Below are positions 7,625 to 16,222 of a DNA stretch of 27,314 nucleotides, piece after piece (positions within the stretch are counted from its first letter, which is position 1; the number at the start of each line of letters is the position of its first letter). The position numbers were made by a program, and so were the translations under genes. Source of the stretch: CALRWV02 sp943371965 (GTDB lineage Bacteria; Bacteroidota; JABWAT01); NCBI GenBank assembly GCA_943371965.1, contig CALRWV020000015.1, forward strand, positions 1-27,314, in the 5' to 3' direction. The notes under the pieces were generated by a model. That model saw only the letters and a list, made by a program, of their open reading frames with translations, did no database searches and had not been told where the DNA came from.

Positions 7625-9523
7625 TTACCCTAAAATAAAGTAGCCCAGAATTCCTGCTACTCCGGCAATAAATAAAATGATATAAGTCGGTATGTGCCCG
7701 TTTTGAATGAGTCTGACCGATTCGCCAAAAACAACAGGAACATTTCCTGCCCATCCCAACAAGGGATACATAATTGAATTTTCAATTGAAGTAAAAAATC
7801 CTGAAAGTGCATTGTATGGTTTTTGAATGACGGCAGCATAAACTTCATCAATAAAATATTTATTGAATACCAAAGTATAAATTCCGCTCAGTTGTGATTT
7901 CAGTTTTTCGACTGTCTTTAATTTTTTAGTATAGAATGTATAACCGATAAACAATCCAATAATTCCGACTGATGCAGAAAGAACAATCAAAATCCATTCT
8001 GTTGAATGTGAAGCATAACCTTGACTTGAAACGACGGATGAAGAAAGCCAGGTGTTAATCCAATTGTGTTCTGTAATCACTCCGGGTAAACCCAAAAATC
8101 CTGTAACCAATGCAAGTCCAGCTAAAATCCAAAGTGGAATTGTCATTAATGCCGGTGATTCGTGCGGATGAGAATCTTTTCTGCCACGGTGCTCACCATA
8201 GAAAGTCAAACTTGTAAGGCGCATCATGTAAACTGCGGTCAGCAAAGCACTGAAAGTTGCCAATGCCCACAATCCATATTGGTTATTCGCAAAAGTTTGA
8301 AACAGAATTTCATCTTTCGAGAAAAATCCGGCAGTTAACGGAAATCCTGCAATTGCAAAAGTTGCAATCAGAAATGTTATGTAGGTTGACGGAAGATATT
8401 TTTTCAATCCGCCCATTTTGCTGATATCCTGTTCGTCATTCATGGCGTGTATTACTGAACCGCTTCCAAGGAATAAACAGGCTTTGAAAAATGCATGTGT
8501 GAAAACGTGAAAAATGGCTGCTGAAAATGCACCAACACCAGAAGCAAGAAACATAAATCCCAGTTGGGAAACCGTTGAATAAGCCAACACTTTCTTAATG
8601 TCAGTTTGAAACAATCCGATGGTTGCTGCCAACAAAGCTGTCAGTCCACCAATGATGGCAATAATGCTCATAACTTCAGTTGAAGCTGAAAATAACGGGC
8701 TAAGTCTGGCTGTTAAATAAACACCGGCAGTCACCATTGTTGCTGCGTGAATCAATGCAGAAACTGGAGTTGGTCCAGCCATTGCATCCGGTAGCCATGT
8801 GTAAAGTGGAATTTGTGCTGACTTTCCAGTAGCTCCAATAAACAAAAGCAACCCAGCCCAGAACAATGTTGAATCGCTGAATAAATGAACGTTGGAATTG
8901 ATACCGTCGAATGTCAATGTTCCGATTGTTTTGAAAATCAGAAAAACACCTAACAAGAATGCAAAATCACCAATCCGGTTCATGACAAAGGCTTTGATAG
9001 CTGCATCATTTGCAAATTCTTTTTTATACCAGAATCCGATAAGCAAATAAGAACACAACCCAACACCTTCCCATCCCAAAAACATCAGAACGAGATTATC
9101 TGCAAAAATCAGATTCAGCATGGCGAAAATAAAAAGATTCAGGTAAGTGAAGAATCTCCAGAATCCTTCATCATGATGCATGTATGCAATCGAGTAAACG
9201 TGAATCAGAAATCCAACACCGGTAACAACCAATCCCATCAGAATAGAAAGTGAATCAACCTGGTAGGAAACATTAACAGTCAAATCATCGCTTTGAAACC
9301 ATCGGTAAAGTTCAATTATGGTTTTGGTATCGGGAGACATTTTCAGAAAATGGACAAACAGAAGAACAAACGGAAGCAGAATAACAACGGAAGCCAACCA
9401 TCCAACCAAATTTTTCCGAGAATTTGAACGCCACTGAAAAATATTGAATAAACCCAACAAACCATTGATCAGAAAACCAATCAACGGCAGTGCAATAACC
9501 CAGAAAAAAGTAGATTCCATCAT
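7625..9523 (-). CDS. nuoL: NADH-quinone oxidoreductase subunit L
   Basis: A 632-residue protein with the NuoL-specific N-terminal region (YSIAYMHHDEGFWRFFTYLN), the channel segment MFLGWEGVGLCSYLLIGFWY, and GKSAQIPLYTWLPDAMAGPT followed by PVSALIHAATMVTAG. After the antiporter core it has the extended C-terminal part that forms the long lateral helix along the membrane arm and ends in a final membrane anchor. The length is usual. It begins 6 bp after nuoK. The start was taken as the first of two Met codons; the second is equally possible. Confidence 0.96.
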   Translation of the reverse strand: MMESTFFWVIALPLIGFLINGLLGLFNIFQWRSNSRKNLVGWLASVVILLPFVLLFVHFLKMSPDTKTIIELYRWFQSDDLTVNVSYQVDSLSILMGLVVTGVGFLIHVYSIAYMHHDEGFWRFFTYLNLFIFAMLNLIFADNLVLMFLGWEGVGLCSYLLIGFWYKKEFANDAAIKAFVMNRIGDFAFLLGVFLIFKTIGTLTFDGINSNVHLFSDSTLFWAGLLLFIGATGKSAQIPLYTWLPDAMAGPTPVSALIHAATMVTAGVYLTARLSPLFSASTEVMSIIAIIGGLTALLAATIGLFQTDIKKVLAYSTVSQLGFMFLASGVGAFSAAIFHVFTHAFFKACLFLGSGSVIHAMNDEQDISKMGGLKKYLPSTYITFLIATFAIAGFPLTAGFFSKDEILFQTFANNQYGLWALATFSALLTAVYMMRLTSLTFYGEHRGRKDSHPHESPALMTIPLWILAGLALVTGFLGLPGVITEHNWINTWLSSSVVSSQGYASHSTEWILIVLSASVGIIGLFIGYTFYTKKLKTVEKLKSQLSGIYTLVFNKYFIDEVYAAVIQKPYNALSGFFTSIENSIMYPLLGWAGNVPVVFGESVRLIQNGHIPTYIILFIAGVAGILGYFILG

Positions 9524-9529
9524 TTCAGT

Positions 9530-9835
9530 TTACCACTTCAATAAATTTATTTCGTCAATATTGGCTGTTTGCTGTTTTCTGAAAAGTGAAATAACAATTG
9601 CCAATCCGACAGCAACTTCGGCAGCTGCAACCGTCATCACAAAAAATACAAGCATCTGACCAGCAACATCGTGATGCAGTCTTGAAAATCCGATGAGAGC
9701 GAGATTGACTGAGTTCAGCATCAGTTCAATGCACATGAAAATGATTATGGCATTCTTTTTTGTCAGGACACCCAGTACACCGATAAAAAATAAAACTGCG
9801 CTCAATGCGATAACGCCTTCGATATTGATATTCAT
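9530..9835 (-). CDS. nuoK: NADH-quinone oxidoreductase subunit K
   Basis: A 101-residue, three-helix subunit of normal length. FIGVLGVLTKKNAIIIFMCIE followed by LMLNSVNLAL is the NuoK hallmark, with the conserved membrane Glu, and VAAAEVAVGLAIV carries the second Glu of the central hydrophilic axis. Its start codon overlaps the nuoJ stop by 4 bp (9832-9835), which suggests translational coupling. Confidence 0.97.
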   Translation of the reverse strand: MNINIEGVIALSAVLFFIGVLGVLTKKNAIIIFMCIELMLNSVNLALIGFSRLHHDVAGQMLVFFVMTVAAAEVAVGLAIVISLFRKQQTANIDEINLLKW

Positions 9836-10350
9836 TGATCAGCCTTCTTTTTGGCAAGAATGATTGCACCAACAACTGCTGTCAGAAGTACAACCGAAAT
9901 CATTTCAAACGGAAGAACATAACTTCCAAACAATTGTTTTCCGATAAATTCAACGGTTCCCAAATCAGCGAATGAAACAGTGTGGATTTTGGCAGGTTCA
10001 ACCAGATTGATTCCGCTTATTTGAATCACATACAAAATTTCAACAAGAAATAAGGATGCAAATAAAACAGCAAACCCTTTTTTCAAATCAAAATGGTCAG
10101 TCAGTGTTTTGTCATCCTGCAGATTCAGAAGCATGATAACAAACAGGAACAATACCATGATGGCACCTGCATAAACCATAATTTCAATAATGGCCAAAAA
10201 TTGTGCCTCAAGTAAAAGATAAATGGCAGCAATGCAGAAAAAATTGACAATCAAAGCCAATGCACTTGAAACCGGACTTCTGGCAATAACAACAGTCAGA
10301 CCGGCAACAATGGCAACAAAAGCAGCTATGTAAAAAAGTATATTTTCCAT
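9832..10350 (-). CDS. nuoJ: NADH-quinone oxidoreductase subunit J
   Basis: A 172-residue membrane protein with five predicted helices. It has the NuoJ segment LLEAQFLAIIEIMVYAGAIM followed by VLFLFVIMLLNL, the site of the pi-bulge helix near the E-channel. The length is normal. It lies 10 bp after the MarC gene rather than after nuoI, which is absent from this locus. Confidence 0.96.
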   Translation of the reverse strand: MENILFYIAAFVAIVAGLTVVIARSPVSSALALIVNFFCIAAIYLLLEAQFLAIIEIMVYAGAIMVLFLFVIMLLNLQDDKTLTDHFDLKKGFAVLFASLFLVEILYVIQISGINLVEPAKIHTVSFADLGTVEFIGKQLFGSYVLPFEMISVVLLTAVVGAIILAKKKADQ

Positions 10351-10360
10351 TAAAGAATTT

Positions 10361-10945
10361 CTAGTTAAAACCTTTATAAATTTCTATAATTCCGGTTCTT
10401 ATCATGTGAACAGCAATTGCAGCAAGAAAAAGATTGGCAACTTTTGCAAATGCCAGTGAACCTGATTTTCCCATCAAGCGGGAAATGTAATCGGCAAAAA
10501 AGAACACAAGAAAAACAAATCCCAAATTCAGAAACAAACTCACCATTGTTGGAAACCAACCGTAACTGTCTGTTAAAACCAGTAAAGTTGTAATGGCTGT
10601 TGGTCCTGCAATCAGGGGAATTCCAATCGGTACAATTCCGACAGATGAACCTGATGGTTTCTGTTCTTCTTTTGAAAAAAGCAGATCATAAATCGCCAAA
10701 ATCAAAAGGATGAGACCGCCACCGATTCTCAAATCATTTACATCAATTGAAAGAGCACTGAAAATCAATCTTCCTGCTAGAAGAATGACAACACAAACAA
10801 CAAGGGCAGTCAGTGTTGCCTGAACACTCAACTTCCGCTTTTCCCTGCGTGTCATACCGTTCGTCAATGAAATGTAAACCGGAAGTATTCCCAATCCATC
10901 AATTGCAACGAACAGCGGAATGAATGTTAAAGAAAAATATTCCAA
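10361..10945 (-). CDS. MarC-family integral membrane protein
   Basis: A 194-residue protein with about six membrane helices. The opening (LFVAIDGLGILPVYISLT), followed by MTRREKRKLS and later GGGLILLILAIYDLLFS and PIGIPLIAGPTAITTLLVL, is characteristic of the MarC/YhgN family, whose transport role is unproven. An in-frame stop sits just upstream and no ATG gives the family's N-terminus, so the start appears to be TTG (10943-10945). No Shine-Dalgarno is evident. It lies inside the nuo operon between the toxin gene and nuoJ, in the stretch where nuoI would normally be. It has no known part in complex I. Confidence 0.88.
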   Translation of the reverse strand: MEYFSLTFIPLFVAIDGLGILPVYISLTNGMTRREKRKLSVQATLTALVVCVVILLAGRLIFSALSIDVNDLRIGGGLILLILAIYDLLFSKEEQKPSGSSVGIVPIGIPLIAGPTAITTLLVLTDSYGWFPTMVSLFLNLGFVFLVFFFADYISRLMGKSGSLAFAKVANLFLAAIAVHMIRTGIIEIYKGFN

Positions 10946-10949
10946 AGAA

Positions 10950-11366
10950 TTAATTCACTTTTTTTATAAATTGCCGATAAGTGATAATTTTAGTTTTTTC
11001 ATATTGTTTCAGTTCCTATAAATCTTTATCACCTGTTAAAAGGAAATCTGCTTTTGCATCTATTGAGATTTCAAGCAAAAAATCATCACTTTTATCTCGG
11101 CAGATTTCAACTTTCGAAACTGGAACTACAAATTGTCCTTTTTCAGTCAATACGTCTATTAAAGTCAGCAAATCATCAACCTCAAAATATTTTCTGAATT
11201 TTACCTTTAATCCAGTGTCAATGATTTCTGAAATAAGTTCATTCGCAACGAAAAACGATATCCTGTTTTTCTCAAAAAAATCGAATATTTCTTTCAAAGA
11301 ACCATTTATCAAAAAACTCAGCCACAGATTGGTATCAATTACAACTTTAAGCTTTGTTTTTTGCAT
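10950..11366 (-). pseudogene. PIN-domain toxin (VapC-like, COG1569 type) interrupted by an in-frame amber codon
   Basis: The ATG at 11366 opens a PIN ribonuclease domain: KLKVVIDTNLWLSFLINGS with the first catalytic Asp, an ANELISEIID helix, ICRDKSDDFLLEISIDAKAD with the central Asp pair, and LLTGDKDL with the last Asp. A TAG at 11016-11018 stops it after 116 residues. The same frame then continues ELKQYEKTKIITYRQFIKKV to TAA at 10950-10952, which is exactly the C-terminal strand and helix this family normally has after its GDKDLL motif. Changing the TAG to TTG (Leu) would restore a typical protein of about 138 residues. All four acidic residues precede the stop, so the shortened product might still fold in part. 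The start overlaps the antitoxin by 20 bp. Confidence 0.75.
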
Positions 11367-11574
11367 ATCTGCTTTTTCTTACAGATTTAACTTCCTTCAC
11401 AATTTCATCAATTGATATGGATTCATTTTTCTTTGATTTCATTTTATTGGACAATTCAATCAATTTATTTTTCGAATCCAAATTACTTTTAATTGAAATA
11501 ATCTTCAATGCTTCCAAATCTTTCAAAATATTTTTTGCTTTTGGATTTATAATTTCGATTTGAAAAGTTTCCAT
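11347..11574 (-). CDS. Antitoxin of PIN-domain toxin-antitoxin pair
   Basis: A 75-residue protein beginning METFQIEIINPKAKNILKDLE and ending in a basic helix, EIVKEVKSVRKSRYAKNKA. This layout (II-NPKA near the N-terminus, then IDEIVKEVxxVRxxRY at the C-terminus) is that of the small antitoxins found directly upstream of COG1569 PIN toxins. It should neutralise the downstream toxin and may repress its own promoter; no operator was identified. Its ribosome-binding site (TAAGGA on the minus strand, about 11582-11587) overlaps the nuoH stop codon, so its translation is tied into the nuo transcript. Confidence 0.75.
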   Translation of the reverse strand: METFQIEIINPKAKNILKDLEALKIISIKSNLDSKNKLIELSNKMKSKKNESISIDEIVKEVKSVRKSRYAKNKA

Positions 11575-11584
11575 GAGACTGTCC

Positions 11585-12598
11585 TTAAAAACTTTGGTAA
11601 ATCAATAAAATGGCTGCTGTAATAATAATATTTGCCAATGCCAGAGGAAGTAAATATTTCCAGCCGATTTTCATTAGCTGATTGTATTTGAATCTCGGCA
11701 AAGTCCATCTTACCCAAATGTACATAAAAATAAAAAAGCACATTTTCAGTATAAACATGAAAATCTGCGCAACTGCCAATCCTTCTGCAGGAAGCCAGTT
11801 CAACCACACTGATTGATATGGAATCTGGTAACCACCCAAATATAAAGTTGCCAGAAGAGCACTTGAAACTACAAGATTTGCATATTCCGCGAAAAAGAAA
11901 AGTGCAAATTTCATTGATGAATATTCGGTATGATATCCACCAACCAATTCCTGCTCAGATTCAGGCAAATCAAAAGGAAGACGGTTTGTTTCAGCGAAGG
12001 CTGCAATCCAGAAAATAAAAAATCCAAGTGGCTGTCTAACAATATTCCACAAAAATGGGTTATCAGTCTGGCGCTCTACAATTTGAACAACAGATAGTGA
12101 TTCGGTTAAAAGCAAAATACCGATAATCGCCAATCCCATTGAAAGTTCATACGAAATCATTTGTGCTGACGAACGCATGGCACCCAACAGAGAATATTTG
12201 CTGTTTGAAGCCCAACCTGCCAACGTAATACCATAAACTCCAACTGAAGTAACAGCAAGAATGTATAAAATTCCAATATTGACATCTGCGATATAAAAAC
12301 CGTTTGCTATCGGGATGACAGCGAAAGTAATAAAAGCGGCTATAACTGAAATTGCGGGAGCCATAAACAATACAATTTTTGTTGACGCACTTGCAACAAT
12401 TTCTTCTTTGAACATCAGTTTGATAATATCTGCAAATGGTTGAAGCAATCCTGCATATCCAACACGGTCGGGACCAATCCTGTTCTGGATTTTTGCTGCA
12501 ATTTTCCGTTCAGCCCAAACTGAATAAGCTACAAATAAAAAGAGGGATCCAAAAATTGAGATTGTGATGACCAAATGTCCAATCAAACCGAAATTCAT
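11585..12598 (-). CDS. nuoH: NADH-quinone oxidoreductase subunit H
   Basis: A 337-residue membrane subunit with eight predicted helices that forms the quinone tunnel and contacts NuoB and NuoD. Diagnostic segments are KIQNRIGPDRVGYAGLLQPF, ADIIKLMFKEE, and FAETNRLPFDLPESEQELVG followed by YHTEYSS. The length is normal. Its ATG overlaps the nuoG stop by 4 bp. In most genomes the next gene is nuoI. Here only 10 bp separate nuoH from the antitoxin gene. Confidence 0.97.
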   Translation of the reverse strand: MNFGLIGHLVITISIFGSLFLFVAYSVWAERKIAAKIQNRIGPDRVGYAGLLQPFADIIKLMFKEEIVASASTKIVLFMAPAISVIAAFITFAVIPIANGFYIADVNIGILYILAVTSVGVYGITLAGWASNSKYSLLGAMRSSAQMISYELSMGLAIIGILLLTESLSVVQIVERQTDNPFLWNIVRQPLGFFIFWIAAFAETNRLPFDLPESEQELVGGYHTEYSSMKFALFFFAEYANLVVSSALLATLYLGGYQIPYQSVWLNWLPAEGLAVAQIFMFILKMCFFIFMYIWVRWTLPRFKYNQLMKIGWKYLLPLALANIIITAAILLIYQSF

Positions 12599-14334
12599 GA
12601 CAGAACCTCTTGTTTGCGGATTACGCCTTCCAATTTTTTACCGTTTGAACCGATATTTTCATAAGTAAGTCCCTGTAAAGGTTTCAAATCCTGAACAGCT
12701 TTATTGAAAATATTTTCCGCAGATTTCACTTCATGCCCTGGAATAAGTTTGGAAGCAATTTCATTCAAAACTTCCCAGCTTGGTTTTGCATCAAAAACAT
12801 TTTCTGGTTGAGCCCATTTGTCATATTTCGTCGCATGTTTATCCCAACGGCTCATTCCTGTTTCACGCATTAGCGCACGGTTCTGATTTTTAACGGCTTT
12901 CGAAGGACGAACTTTCTGAATCACGCCATGAGCATTGATAAAAGTTCCAATTGTTTCTGAAACAGTTGCAGCGGGAATCACCAGTTTTGCGATGTGTGAA
13001 GTATCATCCCAATTATAGGAGTGGCTGATGATGAAGCTCAATTTATCTGCCATTTCGGAATTCAGACCGTTTGCGAACGGATTTTCTTCAAGAACAACAA
13101 GTCCTTTGATTTCGCCGGATGAAATTTTCGAACCTAACAATTCTACAGAAATGAATGGATTTTTTGTATCTTCCAATAAATCCAATGCAGCCTGATTGGG
13201 TGATTTTTCTGCTTTAATCAGCAAATGATCATCAATTCCAGAAGAATGGTAAGAACGGACAAAAGTGGTTACGCCCAGTTTTTTGAATGTATGAAGTGCG
13301 AAATAATTATCTTCCAAAGTAGCGAAAGGTGAAAGAACAACAGCAATTTCTTTGGCAGGAACAGATTTCAACAATTCTGCTTCAAGTTTCACAGCAGTTT
13401 CCCACGAAACTTCACCATGCTGACCATCAGACAAAACATGAGGTCCGTTAACACGATTTTCATTCATCCATCTGAAATCAAGACGTCCTTCATCGCACAT
13501 CCACCACTGATTGACCTGCTGGTTTTCGCGTGGGGTTAAACGAAGAATTTCATTGTTTTTCACCCAATGATTGACTGAACAACCTTGAGCACAACCGGTA
13601 CAAATGGAATCCGTGTTCGACATTTCCCAAACACGTGCCTTGAATCTGAAATCCTGACTTGTTAGAGCTCCAACTGGACAAATATCAATAACATTCATTG
13701 AATATGGATTGTCCAACTGCATTCCGGGAAAAGTAGCAATGTAATTATGATCACCGCGTTCAATTACGGTTAGTTGGGATTCTTTGGCAACTTCATCGCA
13801 AAAACGGACGCAACGGGTACAATTGATGCATCTTTCAGCATCAAACATAACATTCGGACCCAATTCAACACGTTTTGGCTTATGAGTTTTTTCAAATTCA
13901 AAACGTGAACCTTCAGGTCCATATTTAAATGTAGTTTCCTGAAGAGGACACTCACCTGCCTGATCACAAATCGGGCAATCCAGAGGATGATTGATTAATA
14001 TAAATTCGAGAACGCCTTTTTGTGCATCATCAACAACTTTGGATGTTTTATGGGTTTTTACAACCATTCCTTCCGAAACAGGAGTTGAGCATGAAGTAGT
14101 CGGTTTTGGCATCCACATGATGATTGGATTACCATTTTCATCCTTCTCAACACCATCTTTTCCCATTTTCGGGGTACCAACTTCAACCAGACACATTCTG
14201 CAGTTACCGGAAACTGACAAACCGGGATGGTAACAGAAATGAGGAATTTCAACTCCAATCTGGGTTGCAGCCTCAAGAACAGAAGGCTTTCCTTCCAATT
14301 GATGTTCTATATTGTCGATGATAACTTTTGGCAT
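12595..14334 (-). CDS. nuoG: NADH-quinone oxidoreductase subunit G
   Basis: A 579-residue iron-sulfur subunit of the peripheral arm. Ligands visible in order are the [2Fe-2S] set Cys34, Cys45, Cys48, Cys82; the His-Cys3 set His116, Cys120, Cys123, Cys129; a [4Fe-4S] set Cys169, Cys172, Cys175, Cys219; and a further C-x2-C-x3-C-x27-C set at 245, 248, 252 and 280. The last set matches the off-pathway N7 cluster known from E. coli and Thermus. The molybdopterin-oxidoreductase-like C-terminal region is short (about 300 residues after N7), so the protein is much smaller than the roughly 900-residue E. coli form. It starts 26 bp after nuoF. Confidence 0.96.
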   Translation of the reverse strand: MPKVIIDNIEHQLEGKPSVLEAATQIGVEIPHFCYHPGLSVSGNCRMCLVEVGTPKMGKDGVEKDENGNPIIMWMPKPTTSCSTPVSEGMVVKTHKTSKVVDDAQKGVLEFILINHPLDCPICDQAGECPLQETTFKYGPEGSRFEFEKTHKPKRVELGPNVMFDAERCINCTRCVRFCDEVAKESQLTVIERGDHNYIATFPGMQLDNPYSMNVIDICPVGALTSQDFRFKARVWEMSNTDSICTGCAQGCSVNHWVKNNEILRLTPRENQQVNQWWMCDEGRLDFRWMNENRVNGPHVLSDGQHGEVSWETAVKLEAELLKSVPAKEIAVVLSPFATLEDNYFALHTFKKLGVTTFVRSYHSSGIDDHLLIKAEKSPNQAALDLLEDTKNPFISVELLGSKISSGEIKGLVVLEENPFANGLNSEMADKLSFIISHSYNWDDTSHIAKLVIPAATVSETIGTFINAHGVIQKVRPSKAVKNQNRALMRETGMSRWDKHATKYDKWAQPENVFDAKPSWEVLNEIASKLIPGHEVKSAENIFNKAVQDLKPLQGLTYENIGSNGKKLEGVIRKQEVLS

Positions 14335-14360
14335 TTGGCAGCTTCGCTAAAAATGAATAA

Positions 14361-15665
14361 TTAAACTCCGGAAACAGCTTTCATGCTGTAATCCCAACCA
14401 ACTTTATTTTTGTCATCAATCATTCTCACTTCAAATTCTTCTTTGAAACGTGTAATGGTATTTCGAACAGGCCATGCAGCAGCATCGGCCAAAGCACAAA
14501 CGGTTCTTCCTTCCATTTGAGCACATATTTTCAGCAATAAATCATAATCCTGCTGATTGGCTTCATGGTTGACAAATTTTGCAACTACTTTTTCGAGCCA
14601 ACCGGTCCCTTCGCGGCAAGGAGTACATTGTCCGCAAGATTCGTGATGATAAAATTTCGAAAGTGTATAAAGTGTTTCAACCAAATCGGTGTCTTCATCC
14701 ATGACGATGATTCCGGCTGTTCCAAGTGATGTTCCAACTGCTCTTAAACCATCAGCGTCCATAGTTGCTTTTTCAACCAACTCTGCAGTCAGAATTGGAG
14801 TTGATGATCCACCTGGAATAACTGCCTTCAGTTTTTTTCCGTTTTTGATACCACCGGCAACTTCGTAAATCAAATCTTTTAAAGGAAGGCCAGTTGGTCC
14901 TTCATAAATTCCCGGTTTGTTAACATGACCGGAAATTCCATATAAAACCGGACCGGGATGCTTGGGAGAACCGATTGAAGCATACCATGCAGCACCTTTT
15001 TTCATTACAACTGCGGCATTTGCAATTGTCTCAATATTATTGATGGTAGTTGGCTGTCCCCACAAACCAACTTGGGCAGGAAATGGAGGTTTGATTCTTG
15101 GATAAGGACGTTTCCCTTCCAAAGAATTCATCAGTGAACTTTCTTCACCGCAAATGTAGGCTCCGGCACCCCGATGAATAATAATTTCGGTCGAAAATCC
15201 AGTTCCCATAATGTTTTTTCCAACATATCCCTTTGCATAGGCTTCATCCAATGAAGCCTGAAGAATATTGATCCATTTCAAATATTCCCCGCGGATGTAA
15301 ACGTAAGCCTTGGTGATCTGCATGGCATAACATGCAATCAAACAGCCTTCAATAAAAAGATGCGGATTGGATTCAAAAATCTGTCTGTCTTTGAAAGTAC
15401 CAGGTTCGCCTTCGTCACCATTACATGCCAGATAACGTATTTTGTCTCCTTTTGGCATGAATGACCATTTCAATCCGGTTGGAAAACCTGCACCACCACG
15501 ACCTTTCAATCCTGAAGCTTTAACTTCATTAATCACTTCATCAGGTGTCATTTTGATGGATTTTTTGAATCCTTCATAACCACCGTGCTGCTCATAAACC
15601 GATATCTGATTCAGATTCGGAATATCAGGTAAAATTACTTTTTCGTAGCCGTCTAAAATGCTCAC
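14361..15665 (-). CDS. nuoF: NADH-quinone oxidoreductase subunit F
   Basis: A 434-residue NADH- and FMN-binding subunit. GRGGAGFPTG (55-64) is the NADH-binding glycine-rich loop and CNGDEGEPGTFKDR (81-94) is the FMN region. ESCGQCTPCREGTGW (342-356), with Cys344, Cys347 and Cys350 plus Cys390, binds the N3 [4Fe-4S] cluster. It takes hydride from NADH and passes electrons to NuoE and NuoG. Its start overlaps the nuoE stop by 4 bp. Confidence 0.98.
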   Translation of the reverse strand: MSILDGYEKVILPDIPNLNQISVYEQHGGYEGFKKSIKMTPDEVINEVKASGLKGRGGAGFPTGLKWSFMPKGDKIRYLACNGDEGEPGTFKDRQIFESNPHLFIEGCLIACYAMQITKAYVYIRGEYLKWINILQASLDEAYAKGYVGKNIMGTGFSTEIIIHRGAGAYICGEESSLMNSLEGKRPYPRIKPPFPAQVGLWGQPTTINNIETIANAAVVMKKGAAWYASIGSPKHPGPVLYGISGHVNKPGIYEGPTGLPLKDLIYEVAGGIKNGKKLKAVIPGGSSTPILTAELVEKATMDADGLRAVGTSLGTAGIIVMDEDTDLVETLYTLSKFYHHESCGQCTPCREGTGWLEKVVAKFVNHEANQQDYDLLLKICAQMEGRTVCALADAAAWPVRNTITRFKEEFEVRMIDDKNKVGWDYSMKAVSGV

Positions 15666-16147
15666 TTATTTTCTCTCAGTGATTTCAATAAATGATCTGC
15701 TTTTTCAATTGATAAATTTTCGTGGTAATCGTCGTTGACCTGCATTGCCGGTGCAGACCCGCACGATCCCAAACATTCAGCATGGGAAACCGTGAAAAGT
15801 CCGTCATCTGAAATATCACCATCTTTTACATTCAAAGTTGATTTCAAATGCTTATGAATTTCTTTTCCACCGGTAAGTGCACAGGAAATATTGGTACAAA
15901 CCTGAAGGTGGTATTTCCCTACCGGTTTTTTGTTGTACATGGTGTAAAAAGATGCAACACCAAATGCATGAGCAGGTGAAAGATCCAGAATTTCCGCAGA
16001 TGCCTTTATTGCATCTTCAGAAAGCCAGTTTCCATTCTGATCATGGGCAATCCAAAGTACAGACATAATTGCCGATTCAGCAGTCGGATACTTGGACTTT
16101 TCCTTTTCGATCTTCGCCAGATTTTCCTGTGTAAACGTAAATGACAT
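15662..16147 (-). CDS. nuoE: NADH-quinone oxidoreductase subunit E
   Basis: A 161-residue protein of normal length with an N-terminal helical bundle and a thioredoxin-like [2Fe-2S] domain. The N1a ligands are Cys84 and Cys89 (VCTNISC) and Cys125 and Cys129 (ECLGSC). FGVASFYTMY is a strongly conserved family segment. It is separated from nuoD by a 75-bp AT-rich repeat region and overlaps nuoF by 4 bp. Confidence 0.97.
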   Translation of the reverse strand: MSFTFTQENLAKIEKEKSKYPTAESAIMSVLWIAHDQNGNWLSEDAIKASAEILDLSPAHAFGVASFYTMYNKKPVGKYHLQVCTNISCALTGGKEIHKHLKSTLNVKDGDISDDGLFTVSHAECLGSCGSAPAMQVNDDYHENLSIEKADHLLKSLRENK

Positions 16148-16154
16148 AATTTTT

Positions 16155-16217
16155 AATTAAGAATGATAAATTGAGAATTAAGAATGATTGAAAATTATTC
16201 ATTCGTAATTCTTAATT
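16155..16217. repeat. AT-rich direct and inverted repeat between nuoD and nuoE
   Basis: AATTAAGAAT occurs twice directly (16155-16164 and 16176-16185), and its exact reverse complement ATTCTTAATT occurs at 16208-16217. A 10-bp stem can therefore form with either left copy. This is the only non-coding gap over 70 bp between nuoA and nuoG. It could be a hairpin that tunes transcript stability between nuoD and nuoE, or a small mobile-repeat remnant. Confidence 0.6.
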
Positions 16218-16222
16218 GTTAA

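Noticed and set aside
10946..11587. Hidden or frameshifted nuoI
   Set aside because: All of this interval is accounted for by the antitoxin and PIN frames; no Cys-rich ferredoxin motif occurs in any frame given or in the short gaps.
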